Source: Methanosphaera sp. rholeuAM6
Lineage (GTDB): Archaea; Methanobacteriota; Methanobacteria; Methanobacteriales; Methanobacteriaceae
DNA: 27,603 nt
Direction: 5' to 3'
Assembly: GCA_003266105.1 (NCBI GenBank)
Contig: MVAA01000034.1
Location: 1 to 27,603 of the forward strand
Shown: positions 1 through 7,409 of the stretch, piece by piece
How positions within the stretch are numbered: position 1 is the first letter of the stretch
Layout of the letters: each line of letters starts with the position of its first letter
The notes under the pieces: model-generated
What the model was told of the DNA's origin: nothing
Databases searched by the model: none
The model's input: only the letters and a program-made list of their open reading frames with translations
Program-made: the position numbers and the translations under genes

Positions 1-355
1 TTACTTTAGCTCTCATTATCATCATATATCGCTACAATTGGAAATTTACACTCTCATAACATTAACATTTTTCATGTTTTTGTTCAAGTGTCACGCTATT
101 TGTAGCACATATTATTCTCAGTAAATCTTGTTAATCAATTTTTTTAGAAAATATTGCATAAACTTTTGTGACTATGAGTAATTATAGAATTGATTGAAAA
201 ATATATACATGGTTTTTTTGAAAAATTATGTTTTTTGTTATGGGTGTTATAATTATAATTCTTTATTAAATAATTAGATAATTGTTATTAAAAATAGTTT
301 AAATTATTTGATATAAATTTATTTAAAAGGGTGTTGATATTAGTGAACAAATGTT
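1..355. other. AT-rich intergenic stretch, no gene seen
   Basis: Reading both strands I see no start codon with a ribosome site and no open frame of useful length. The right end carries a TATA-like run (gatataaatttatttaaaa, about 310-328) followed by ggtgttgat, but no plausible gene follows on the plus strand. It probably holds the 3' end region of the minus-strand gene that stops at 356. Confidence 0.5.
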
Positions 356-796
356 CTAATTTTTCATATAATGTCGGTATATCTTTTTCAGTCTTCCATC
401 TGTGCTTGGCATAGGATCTGTTTCTTTAAGGTATCCGTCCTCTATGTTTTTTTCGTATGCCAATTTATTGTTTTTCACCTTTTGTTTGTCATAGTATATT
501 TTGAATGGTATTATGATGATGATAACTGCTATGTTTGCCATGATTATTCCCATATGCTTCATTATCTGATCCCATATTATCAGCAGTACTGGTATTACTA
601 CTACGTATGAAAATGCTCCCAGAGCATAGGTGGTTCCATGTGTCCATTTGCAGTCCTGTTCAAATCGTCCATAGAATTCTTCCGGTTTTTCCATGTATAC
701 TCCTTTTGTTTCTCCTATGGCCTTTGGCAGCATGTATAATGAGTATATGAATATTAACATGGTTATTATTCCATTGATTGTGTTTAGTGTGTCCAT
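356..796 (-). CDS. Small membrane protein of unknown function (146 aa)
   Basis: I do not recognise a family. From the start chosen here the protein opens with a hydrophobic segment (about residues 7-25), then a charged, aromatic stretch, then two more hydrophobic segments near residues 60-77 and 80-98 with a run of isoleucines, and ends in a Lys/Glu-rich tail of about 45 residues predicted to be soluble. Start choice: the ATG at 796 is preceded by AAGGAG at 812-807 with a 10-base spacer, whereas the in-frame ATG at 844 has only a weak GGA upstream. It lies downstream of the adhesin gene on the same strand, separated by 123 bases that include a T/A hairpin, so it may be transcribed alone or by read-through. 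Function unknown; an inner-membrane role is all that can be said. Confidence 0.7.
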   Translation of the reverse strand: MDTLNTINGIITMLIFIYSLYMLPKAIGETKGVYMEKPEEFYGRFEQDCKWTHGTTYALGAFSYVVVIPVLLIIWDQIMKHMGIIMANIAVIIIIIPFKIYYDKQKVKNNKLAYEKNIEDGYLKETDPMPSTDGRLKKIYRHYMKN

Positions 797-848
797 GTTT
801 TTGGTTCTCCTTCTTTTCTTAGTTGGTACTTTGTATGTAATCATATTT

Positions 849-870
849 TACTTTTTTCCAAAAAAAAGTA
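849..870 (-). terminator. Hairpin with T-rich arm after the adhesin gene
   Basis: An inverted repeat TACTTTTTT / AAAAAAGTA (slightly unequal A/T arms around CC) lies about 50 bases past the adhesin stop codon. On the minus strand it gives a T8 run. Archaeal terminators are mainly T tracts, so this is a plausible end for the adhesin transcript. Confidence 0.4.
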
Positions 871-919
871 ATGTGATGGAAGTTGAGTTTTCGAATTACT
901 CTTTCCACCAATTATCTTT

Positions 920-3900
920 TTATGCTGTTACTGTAAGTGTTTTTCTAGCACTGTAATATGCCTGTCGTTCACCTGTAACTATTTCAACACTCTTGACGGT
1001 AATTCCAGTTACGTCAATATCGTTTATGTCAATGATACCATCTGTAATGTAGTAGTACCTGTTAATTTCTTCCTCCTTGTAGGTGATTCCGTTTATTTTT
1101 ATACAGATTTTGTTTTCACCTATAATATTCACTCCGGTGTAATCGGTTAGATTAGCCTTTATTCTTAAATTGTTTTCTGCAACTTCAATACTTGTTACGT
1201 TAATGTTGACTTCTGATTTTTCTACTACGAATACTGTTGAGTTTTGAATATTTAAGGAGTAGTTGTTGTTTACGTATACTGCTGTAACGTTGTACTCTCG
1301 TGTGTTGTTTTGATTGTCAACTGCTGATTTTACTGCAATGTTATAGTTGTACTCTGCAGTGTTGTTTACTACCGGTACAAATATGATGTTTCCGCTTTCG
1401 TCCTTAAGTGTCACATCATTTATCTTAAATATTACGTATGAATCGTCGTTTACTAATGTTCTGGTTGTGTTTTCTGTAAGATCTTCTATTGTTGCCCTTA
1501 GTGTAATGTTTTCGTGTTGTCTGACGTTTACGGGTTGTGTGATAACATTTATTTTTGCATCACGCAGTAATATTTCTACGCTTGCAACGTTTGATTTGGC
1601 ACTTTCGTATAGGCTGCTTCCACTGAATGATGCCGTGAAATTCATTGCACCGGACAGGTACAGTTCTGCAGGTATGCTGTATTCAACTATTCCATTTTGT
1701 ACTGTGAATTTGTGTACGTCCGGCATGTCTGTGTCAAAACGGTCATCCATTCTCAGTGTTCTTCCATTTATCTTGAATACTATGTTTCCACCGTTTACTA
1801 CGTTTCCTAGTTCATCCACAAGGTATGCTCTTAAGAGGATATCTTCTCCTACTGCAGATTTGATGTTTTCTACTGTTAGGCTTACCTGTAGTTTTGTTAC
1901 GTTGACCGTTTTTTGTGCAAATGATGTGTTGTAGTTTTCATCGGTAAATGTTGCGTTTATTTGGTATGTTCCAAGTTTTGCCTTTTTGATTGTTATGTTA
2001 AATCTTCCTTGCGCATTTGTTGTTGCCGTGTATTTCTTGTTGTTTACCGTGACTGTCACTTTTTTGTTTGACAGCGGATTGTTGTTTTTGTCTGTTAGTT
2101 TTCCTGATATGTTAAGGTTTTCCTGTGGTAATGTTCTGTTTGTTTCGTCAAATGTTATTATTGTGTTTTCCTTTTGTGCATTGAATGTTGTGCTTAGTGT
2201 TGCCTTGTTTAGGTATGCTGTTTCTGGTACTGTTATGTTGATGGTGTTTGTTCCGGCTTTGAAGCTGTTGGTTGTTTGCTTGAATGTACCGTTTTCATCT
2301 GTTGTTAGTTCGTATGTCTGGTCTGCTATTTTTATGGTTAATGATGTGTTATTTAATAATCTGCCGTATGAATCTGTCAGGTTTCCTTCAATTTGAATGT
2401 TTTCTGAGTATACTGCTGTGGATATTTCCTTCAGGTTAATTGTTGGTGTGTCTTTTGCTATGTTTATTGTCTGCAGGTTTTCATCCAGTTGTTGTGTGTA
2501 TTGTGTTTGGTTGATATGTACGCTTATCTGATAATCATCAGGTACCAGTTTGCCTGTTTCGATGATTATTGTTGCGTTTTCATCAGGGTATTGTGTGTAT
2601 TCCTGCTGGCCTACAGTTATTGTTACTGGAATACTTGTTATGTCTATGTTGGTGTTTGCCGTTAGTGTTATGTTTACCGTTATTGTGTTTTCCCTGTTGT
2701 CACCTGTTATTGTTGTGTTTTCTATGTTCAGTGTTGCTTTTTGTGAGTTGAATGTGGCTGTGTTGCTGGTTGTGGTGTAGTACTGGGTTGGTGTGAATGT
2801 TATGTTTACTGTGTATGTTCCCACATCGGCTGGTGTGTAATCGAATTGGAAAACACCGTTTTGTGCTATGATTTGTTCGTTTATTGTCTGGTTGTTTATT
2901 TTTACCGTCAATTGTCCTGTGATGTTTTTGCCGTTTTCGTCTTTGAGTGTTCCGTTTATTGTTATGGTATGATTTATTAGGGTGTCTTCTATATTGTTTA
3001 TGTTTAATTGTGTTGCCAATGGCTGTATTTCAAAGTTTACTGTGTTGTTTGATGTGTTGTATGCATCATTTTCAATATATATGACTTTTAACTGCTGATT
3101 TTCTCCAACCTCTACTATATGGTATTGTGATGTAAACTGTCCGTTTTCGAGTGTTATGGTGTCTGTATGTTTATCGTTTATCCATATTTGTACACTTCCG
3201 TTTGCTGCCTGCTGATTATGATTGTCCGTAACATTTCCTGTTATGGTTATTGTGTCTTCATACCTTATTGTTTGAGGCAATGCGTTTATGTTTACCGTTG
3301 TGTTGCGTTTTACTACTTTAAATGATTTTGTAGCGTAGTTTCCAAGGTATTGACCGTTTTGTATGAAGCTTACCCTTACTGTTATGTTATCTGCAATCTT
3401 CAATGGTTTGAAGGCAGTGTTATATTCTCCGTTTGCAACTTCAACCTTTGTTGTGTTTGTGTCTGTTGCGTTGATGATTTCTATTGTTACGTTAACGTTG
3501 TTTAGCGGTTGGCCGTCAATGTCTGTCAACGTTCCGCTTATACTTATTGTATCATTGACATATACTTGGTTTGCAATGGAATTTAGGGTGATTATTGTAG
3601 GTTTTTTTGTTGCACTTATTTCATCTTCTGTGCTGTTTGCAGTGTATATGTCTTTTTTTCCGTTGTATTGTGCGCTTATGTAGTATCTTCCTTCATCCTC
3701 CAGTGTTATGTTTATGGTTTTTGTTCCGTTTTCAAGTTGCAGGTCTTCCTCATAGATTATTTCATGGTTTTTATCTCTTACGACGAGGTTTATTGTTTCA
3801 TTTAACCTGTTGTCATATTCGTCAAGTAAGATTATGGTAATGTTTGCATTTTGATTTACTTGCGTGTCGTTTGCATGTATTTCCATTCTTGTTTGGATCA

Positions 3901-5674
3901 TTTCATGTGTTATGTTGCTTTGATTGTAGTTTTCACTGTAGTATACTCCTGTATCTGCAGGAACAAAGAGTGCCTTCACTTCCAGTTGTGTTAGTCCAAG
4001 GTAGTCTTCGCCGACGTTTATGTCTGTTTCATAATTTCCTGTGGCATCTATTGCTATGTTTGACTGTTTTTCCACTTTGTTTATGAATATGCTTACGCTT
4101 CCTTCGGGGACTGATGAGTTGTAGCTGTCCTGTACATTTCCGTTGATGTGGAGTGTATGGTTTATCTTTACACTGCTGTCGGTGTGCATGCTTATGTTAA
4201 CGTTTCTTCGTGAGAGGTAATAGCTGACATAGTCATAGTAGCCGTCATAATCCTCTGTATCTTCTATATAGAAGTATACTGTTATGAAATCGTCATCCAT
4301 CATGCTTGTAAACCTGTATTGTGTGAAGTTAAATCTTCCCTGTGCATCGGTGACTACTGTTGTTAATACTGCGTCATCCGTGCTTATTTCTATTGGGACG
4401 TTTGGTACCGGGTCATCGTTTTCATTTACAAGATATCCTGTGATTGAAACGTTGTCCATTACCAGTGATTCATAAAAATCTTCCAGTTCAAGGTATAGGA
4501 AGGCTATTTCTACTTCAAAATCAAGGTTTATTGTTTTGTTCTGGTAGTTGTCATCTTCAGGTGCCTCTATTGTTGCATGATATATTCCTGCCTTTGTAGG
4601 AACGTATTCTATCGTGAATTCTCCATTGTCTCCTGTTATTATGTTGTTGCTGTATACCGTGTTATTGTTGTCGTCGGTGATTGTGACGTTTATTGTCTGT
4701 CTGTAGCTGCTGTTGGTGATTGCAGTGATTGTTACCGGTGTTGCCACTGTGTTTGCCTGTGTTATGTCCGTTGTTATCGTGTTTTCAAGTTTTTCTATGT
4801 CGAAGTTGCAGAATGTGTCTGCATCTGCGTATTTGTCTGTTGGACTGTTGTATTGTGCTGTCAGATGTGCATATTCTTGTGCCGGAACGTTTTCAAGGTT
4901 TACTGTTGTCGTGTATTTTCCCTGCTGGTTTGTTGTTGCTGTTGCCATTTGAGTGTTGTTTAGTGCGATGATGATTGTTGCGTTTGTTAATGGGATGTTT
5001 TCATTGTAGTATAGGTATCCTTCCACTGTTATTGTTGAGTTTATTGGCTGGTTATCTATTTCATTCATGGTTATTGTTGTCAGGTAGCTTTCCGAGTCCA
5101 GTGTTATTGTCTGGCTTTGTGATGGATTGTATTGCTGGTCTCCGGCGTATTGTGCGTATATGTCCTGCATGCCTATGCTTGTTGTGGTGTAGGTTTTCTG
5201 TGCATGTCCCTGGTTGAGTTGTATTGTGTCTGGCGTTATGTTGTTTTCGTGGTATAGCTGTATCTGTGCATCTATTGGTATGTCCTGTTGGTCTTCTGTT
5301 AGTGTGATGTCTATTGTGTACTCTTCGTCAATGTGTGTTGCTAGGTGATTTTCTGATGAAAATTCATCGTTTGGGTTGTAGAGGAATTTTATTGACAGTA
5401 TTGTGTCTATTGTTTCGTCTATGCCCCGTTTTGTGTTTAACTGCTTTTTTGTTATTGTTTTCCTTGTTTGATTCTTATTATTTTCCGTCTTTATAGTGTC
5501 TTTCTCTTCAGTAACTGCCTGTGTTTGAAGCTGTGTGCTTGTCTGTTCTATCATTGTTGGATAGTTGTCTTGTACACCTGTCTGGTTGTCTTCTGTTGCG
5601 TTTACTGCTGTTAAGCTTACTAAAAGTAACGTTATGGCTATTAATAAGATTTTTTGTGCTGTTTTTATGTTCAT
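920..5674 (-). CDS. Giant adhesin-like surface protein with tandem Ig-like repeats (~1584 aa)
   Basis: A secreted or surface protein of the adhesin-like class common in gut Methanobacteriales. The start used here (ATG 5674) gives MNIKTAQK and a hydrophobic core ending near LTAVNA, a good signal peptide. In-frame GTG at 5728 and ATG at 5689 are alternatives; none has an ideal ribosome site. After the signal comes a polar Q/T/N-rich stretch (to about residue 100), then at least a dozen repeats of about 90-100 residues. Each has a motif like I.I.G.L.D..G.....G.V.I.I followed by a G.Y/F..T..A..Y end, typical of bacterial Ig-like (Big) beta-sandwich domains. There are very many N-X-S/T sequons and only two Cys. 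No C-terminal transmembrane segment or sorting motif is visible: it ends in a charged repeat and TLTVTA. The gene is divergent from the RNase/inhibitor operon. The ligand is unknown. Confidence 0.85.
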   Translation of the reverse strand: MNIKTAQKILLIAITLLLVSLTAVNATEDNQTGVQDNYPTMIEQTSTQLQTQAVTEEKDTIKTENNKNQTRKTITKKQLNTKRGIDETIDTILSIKFLYNPNDEFSSENHLATHIDEEYTIDITLTEDQQDIPIDAQIQLYHENNITPDTIQLNQGHAQKTYTTTSIGMQDIYAQYAGDQQYNPSQSQTITLDSESYLTTITMNEIDNQPINSTITVEGYLYYNENIPLTNATIIIALNNTQMATATTNQQGKYTTTVNLENVPAQEYAHLTAQYNSPTDKYADADTFCNFDIEKLENTITTDITQANTVATPVTITAITNSSYRQTINVTITDDNNNTVYSNNIITGDNGEFTIEYVPTKAGIYHATIEAPEDDNYQNKTINLDFEVEIAFLYLELEDFYESLVMDNVSITGYLVNENDDPVPNVPIEISTDDAVLTTVVTDAQGRFNFTQYRFTSMMDDDFITVYFYIEDTEDYDGYYDYVSYYLSRRNVNISMHTDSSVKINHTLHINGNVQDSYNSSVPEGSVSIFINKVEKQSNIAIDATGNYETDINVGEDYLGLTQLEVKALFVPADTGVYYSENYNQSNITHEMIQTRMEIHANDTQVNQNANITIILLDEYDNRLNETINLVVRDKNHEIIYEEDLQLENGTKTINITLEDEGRYYISAQYNGKKDIYTANSTEDEISATKKPTIITLNSIANQVYVNDTISISGTLTDIDGQPLNNVNVTIEIINATDTNTTKVEVANGEYNTAFKPLKIADNITVRVSFIQNGQYLGNYATKSFKVVKRNTTVNINALPQTIRYEDTITITGNVTDNHNQQAANGSVQIWINDKHTDTITLENGQFTSQYHIVEVGENQQLKVIYIENDAYNTSNNTVNFEIQPLATQLNINNIEDTLINHTITINGTLKDENGKNITGQLTVKINNQTINEQIIAQNGVFQFDYTPADVGTYTVNITFTPTQYYTTTSNTATFNSQKATLNIENTTITGDNRENTITVNITLTANTNIDITSIPVTITVGQQEYTQYPDENATIIIETGKLVPDDYQISVHINQTQYTQQLDENLQTINIAKDTPTINLKEISTAVYSENIQIEGNLTDSYGRLLNNTSLTIKIADQTYELTTDENGTFKQTTNSFKAGTNTINITVPETAYLNKATLSTTFNAQKENTIITFDETNRTLPQENLNISGKLTDKNNNPLSNKKVTVTVNNKKYTATTNAQGRFNITIKKAKLGTYQINATFTDENYNTSFAQKTVNVTKLQVSLTVENIKSAVGEDILLRAYLVDELGNVVNGGNIVFKINGRTLRMDDRFDTDMPDVHKFTVQNGIVEYSIPAELYLSGAMNFTASFSGSSLYESAKSNVASVEILLRDAKINVITQPVNVRQHENITLRATIEDLTENTTRTLVNDDSYVIFKINDVTLKDESGNIIFVPVVNNTAEYNYNIAVKSAVDNQNNTREYNVTAVYVNNNYSLNIQNSTVFVVEKSEVNINVTSIEVAENNLRIKANLTDYTGVNIIGENKICIKINGITYKEEEINRYYYITDGIIDINDIDVTGITVKSVEIVTGERQAYYSARKTLTVTA

Positions 5675-5693
5675 TCCTATTTGTGGCATTGTT

Positions 5694-5715
5694 CTGTGAA
5701 TATATAATATCACAG
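5694..5715 (-). promoter_or_regulatory. TATA-like box flanked by inverted CTGTGA/TCACAG arms
   Basis: CTGTGA and TCACAG arms enclose a TATATAAT-type core directly upstream of the adhesin start codons. If used as a TATA box, transcription would begin about 25 bases downstream, near the ATG at 5674, giving an almost leaderless message. The flanking arms could be a repressor site. This is inference from spacing only. Confidence 0.35.
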
Positions 5716-6047
5716 GGTTTATTGCCACCCTCCATTTTTTTAACCATCCCTTACGGGTTTATGTATTTTTTTAGTTTTTTTGCTTATTGCTGTTTTGACT
5801 TACTTGCGTTTTGTCAATATGTTTTTGATTGGAAACTTTTTTTGCCCTGTTTTCCTGTTTTGAAAGATGTTTCATTCATTTTGTTGTGTATGTTTTTAAT
5901 CATTCTGCAGTGTGTCGATTGTGCATGAAGATTATTTGTGTAGCGTTTGTCTTCTCTGTTTATGATTTTTTTATTGGCTTGAAAACCTTGAATTCAGATC
6001 TTCTGTGGAATGTGGCAGTTTAAAGTTTTCCAATCAATAGATTTGTG

Positions 6048-6101
6048 TAATAAGAACCGTATTACTTTTAAATACGATTCTTATTAAGTATTACTTTTAA
6101 A
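6048..6101. promoter_or_regulatory. Operator-like dyad plus direct repeat upstream of RNase operon and adhesin
   Basis: AATAAGAACCGTATT (6049-6063) and AATACGATTCTTATT (6071-6085) form a 15-base inverted repeat with one mismatch and a 7-base centre; t6048/a6086 extend it. Overlapping it, the 14-mer gtattacttttaaa occurs twice in direct orientation (6059-6072 and 6088-6101), one copy every 29 bases. The block lies just left of a TATA box that reads well in both directions. The arrangement fits binding of a dimeric regulator controlling one or both divergent genes. Confidence 0.5.
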
Positions 6102-6109
6102 CATTAGAG

Positions 6110-6118
6110 TATATAAAT
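6110..6118. promoter_or_regulatory. Candidate TATA box, readable on both strands
   Basis: TATATAAAT on the plus strand reads ATTTATATA on the minus strand, close to the archaeal consensus TTTATATA. On plus it would start transcription near 6137, giving the RNase message a leader of about 200 bases. On minus it would start near 6085, inside the dyad, giving the adhesin a leader of about 400 bases. Which direction is used cannot be decided from sequence. Confidence 0.4.
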
Positions 6119-6144
6119 GTATCAAAACTTAAAAATTTTTATTA

Positions 6145-6166
6145 TATTCCATGTGATTATGGAATA
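6145..6166 (+). other. Leader hairpin upstream of RNase gene
   Basis: TATTCCAT (6145-6152) pairs perfectly with ATGGAATA (6159-6166) across a 6-base loop. It would lie near the 5' end of the RNase operon leader if transcription starts from the TATA element at 6110. It could be a stability or control element, or a DNA dyad. Confidence 0.35.
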
Positions 6167-6337
6167 AAATTTAGAATAAAAAGCAAATAATTAATTATTT
6201 TGTCAGTTAATAGATTGCATTTAATCAATGATAATTCTATGTTTGGACTTAGATTGAAAAAGAATAATTGAATCAACAGCAAATTATAATCATACATAAA
6301 AACAAAACTATTAACATATCCTAAATATGGGGGTGAA

Positions 6338-6790
6338 ATGGTGGACAAAAAGATAATTTCGGTTGTAGCTGTAATAATAATCGCCCTTATCGGCGGAATA
6401 TTTGGAACAAGTGCATTGAGTGATTCGGATACTGTTAACAATACAACGGCTGTTGATGTAATTGAAAGCGGCCAATACGTTACGGCTCCGGAAGTTGCAG
6501 CATATATAAAAGAATATCATAAACTGCCAAGTAACTACATTACGAAAAAGGAAGCACAGCAACTGGGATGGCAGGGTGGACCGCTCAAATCCTATGCCCC
6601 TGGAAAAAGCATTGGTGGGGACGTTTTCACCAATAGACAGGGAATTCTGCCACATAGCGAGAAGAGATATATTGAATGTGACATTGAAGCCAATGGAACA
6701 AGTCGTGGACCAAAAAGAATAGTTTACTCTACTGAAAACTATAAGGTGTATTATACTGAAGATCATTATAACACGTTCACAGAAATCTAA
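6338..6790 (+). CDS. Secreted or surface-anchored barnase-type ribonuclease (150 aa)
   Basis: A guanyl-preferring extracellular RNase of the barnase (N1/T1) family, which cuts single-stranded RNA and is toxic if it acts inside a cell. An N-terminal K-K then hydrophobic segment (about residues 6-23, ending GTSA) is a signal peptide or membrane anchor. The RNase domain spans about 45-150, the size of mature barnase. Matches to barnase include LPSNYITKKEA, APGKSIGGDVFTNR, RIVYST and DHYNTFTEI. Catalytic residues are all present: K70 (barnase K27), D95 (D54), E113 (E73), R123 (R83), R127 (R87), H143 (H102). The GGGTGA site (6331-6336) sits one base from ATG 6338 but four bases from the in-frame GTG at 6341, so GTG may be the true start. 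A barstar gene follows 12 bases after the stop. Barnase homology is firm; the export route and target are inference. Confidence 0.9.
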   Translation: MVDKKIISVVAVIIIALIGGIFGTSALSDSDTVNNTTAVDVIESGQYVTAPEVAAYIKEYHKLPSNYITKKEAQQLGWQGGPLKSYAPGKSIGGDVFTNRQGILPHSEKRYIECDIEANGTSRGPKRIVYSTENYKVYYTEDHYNTFTEI

Positions 6791-6802
6791 AGGAGTTTTC
6801 TT

Positions 6803-7048
6803 ATGAAACATATAACTCTCAACGGTAAAAAGATTAAAAAGGAATCTCATGAATATCTTATACGCAAATTGGATTTGCCTGATTATTATGGAAGAAATTT
6901 AGATGCATTGTATGACTGTCTAACTGATATTGGTGTTGAAACCGAAATAAAACTTATCAACAGTGAAGAGGTATCCTTGGATTTGATTGACACCTTCTTT
7001 GATGCATCCCTTGAAAACGAATATCTGTTTTTTGTATGTGATGAATGA
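6803..7048 (+). CDS. Barstar-type RNase inhibitor, likely immunity protein (81 aa)
   Basis: A small cytoplasmic inhibitor that should bind the RNase encoded just upstream and protect the producer. Barstar features are clear: a first strand I-T-L-N-G-K, then the inhibitory helix region LPDYYGRNLDALYDCLTD at residues 25-42. This keeps Y28, Y29, G30, N32, D34 and D38, equivalent to the barstar Tyr/Asp residues (including D35 and D39) that plug the barnase active site; barstar W38 is Y37 here. The C-terminal strand ends YLFFVCDE. Length is close to barstar (about 90). The ribosome site AAAGGAG (6789-6795) overlaps the RNase stop codon, giving a tight operon and coupled translation, as expected for toxin and inhibitor. 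Residue-level inhibition of this particular RNase is inferred. Confidence 0.9.
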   Translation: MKHITLNGKKIKKESHEYLIRKLDLPDYYGRNLDALYDCLTDIGVETEIKLINSEEVSLDLIDTFFDASLENEYLFFVCDE

Positions 7049-7083
7049 ATCATCACCATGCAACATTTTTTTAGGTGAGTATC

Positions 7084-7320
7084 ATGAGATATATTGAAAT
7101 AAACGGAAAAATTCTTAGAAAGGATGCCAAGTATTACCTGCAGGATATTCTGGACTATCCCGAATTTGACGGCAGCTATGAACAGCTTGAAGAGTATCTT
7201 CTTGATGTTAATGAAGAGTGTGAGATTCATATTGTTAATTGCGCCTGTATTGCAGGTACATTCATTGACGTATTTCTTGATTGCGGCAATTCATTGGTAA
7301 CTGTTTTTGTTGATGATTAG
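7084..7320 (+). CDS. Second, diverged barstar-like protein (78 aa)
   Basis: Same length and layout as the preceding barstar: MRYIEINGKIL matches MKHITLNGKKI, an inner region YPEFDGSYEQLEEYLLDV aligns with LPDYYGRNLDALYDCLTD, and both end in a hydrophobic strand followed by acidic residues (VTVFVDD). The barnase-contact residues are not kept: Y29 is D, N32 is Y, and the D34/D38 pair is replaced by Q and E or Y. It may therefore inhibit another nuclease, act as a decoy, or be decaying. The start is the ATG at 7084, preceded by AGGTGA (7073-7078, 5-base spacer); the GTG at 7075 lies within that site. It is 35 bases from the barstar stop, in the same operon. The family assignment is good by position and pattern but weaker than for the first copy. 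Confidence 0.75.
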   Translation: MRYIEINGKILRKDAKYYLQDILDYPEFDGSYEQLEEYLLDVNEECEIHIVNCACIAGTFIDVFLDCGNSLVTVFVDD

Positions 7321-7349
7321 AATTGTATTTTTTTGTGCGTATTAAAGTA

Positions 7350-7409
7350 TTTATACTAAAAGGGATATATAACAATGTGAAGAAATATAACAATGTGAAG
7401 TGAGATAAG
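7350..7409 (+). promoter_or_regulatory. Promoter with tandem 16-base repeats
   Basis: A TATA box (TTTATACT, 7350-7357) is followed by two exact copies of atataacaatgtgaag (7367-7382 and 7385-7400), which cover the expected transcription start near 7380 and the early leader. The second copy runs into the ribosome site gtgagat of the next gene. Direct repeats at this place suggest an operator. The first ten bases are identical to the half-site of the palindrome in front of cysK. Confidence 0.5.

Larger units (their letters stand above)
5729..6337. other. Divergent intergenic region between adhesin and RNase operon
   Basis: About 600 bases without a supported gene. The left half (about 5750-6030) is T-rich on the plus strand and has short open frames without ribosome sites. 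The right half holds the dyad and repeats at 6048-6101, a TATA element at 6110-6117, a hairpin at 6145-6166 and an AT-rich leader up to the RNase start. It must contain the promoters of both flanking transcription units. Confidence 0.6.

Noticed and set aside
1347..5496. Many plus-strand open frames, Cys/Leu/Val-rich, across the adhesin region
   Set aside because: They are antisense shadows of the adhesin: its A/C-rich sense strand has few stops on the opposite strand. None has a ribosome site or family motifs.
5829..6023. A 64-codon plus-strand frame in the divergent region
   Set aside because: No ribosome site, T-rich hydrophobic composition like the surrounding non-coding DNA, and no recognisable motif.
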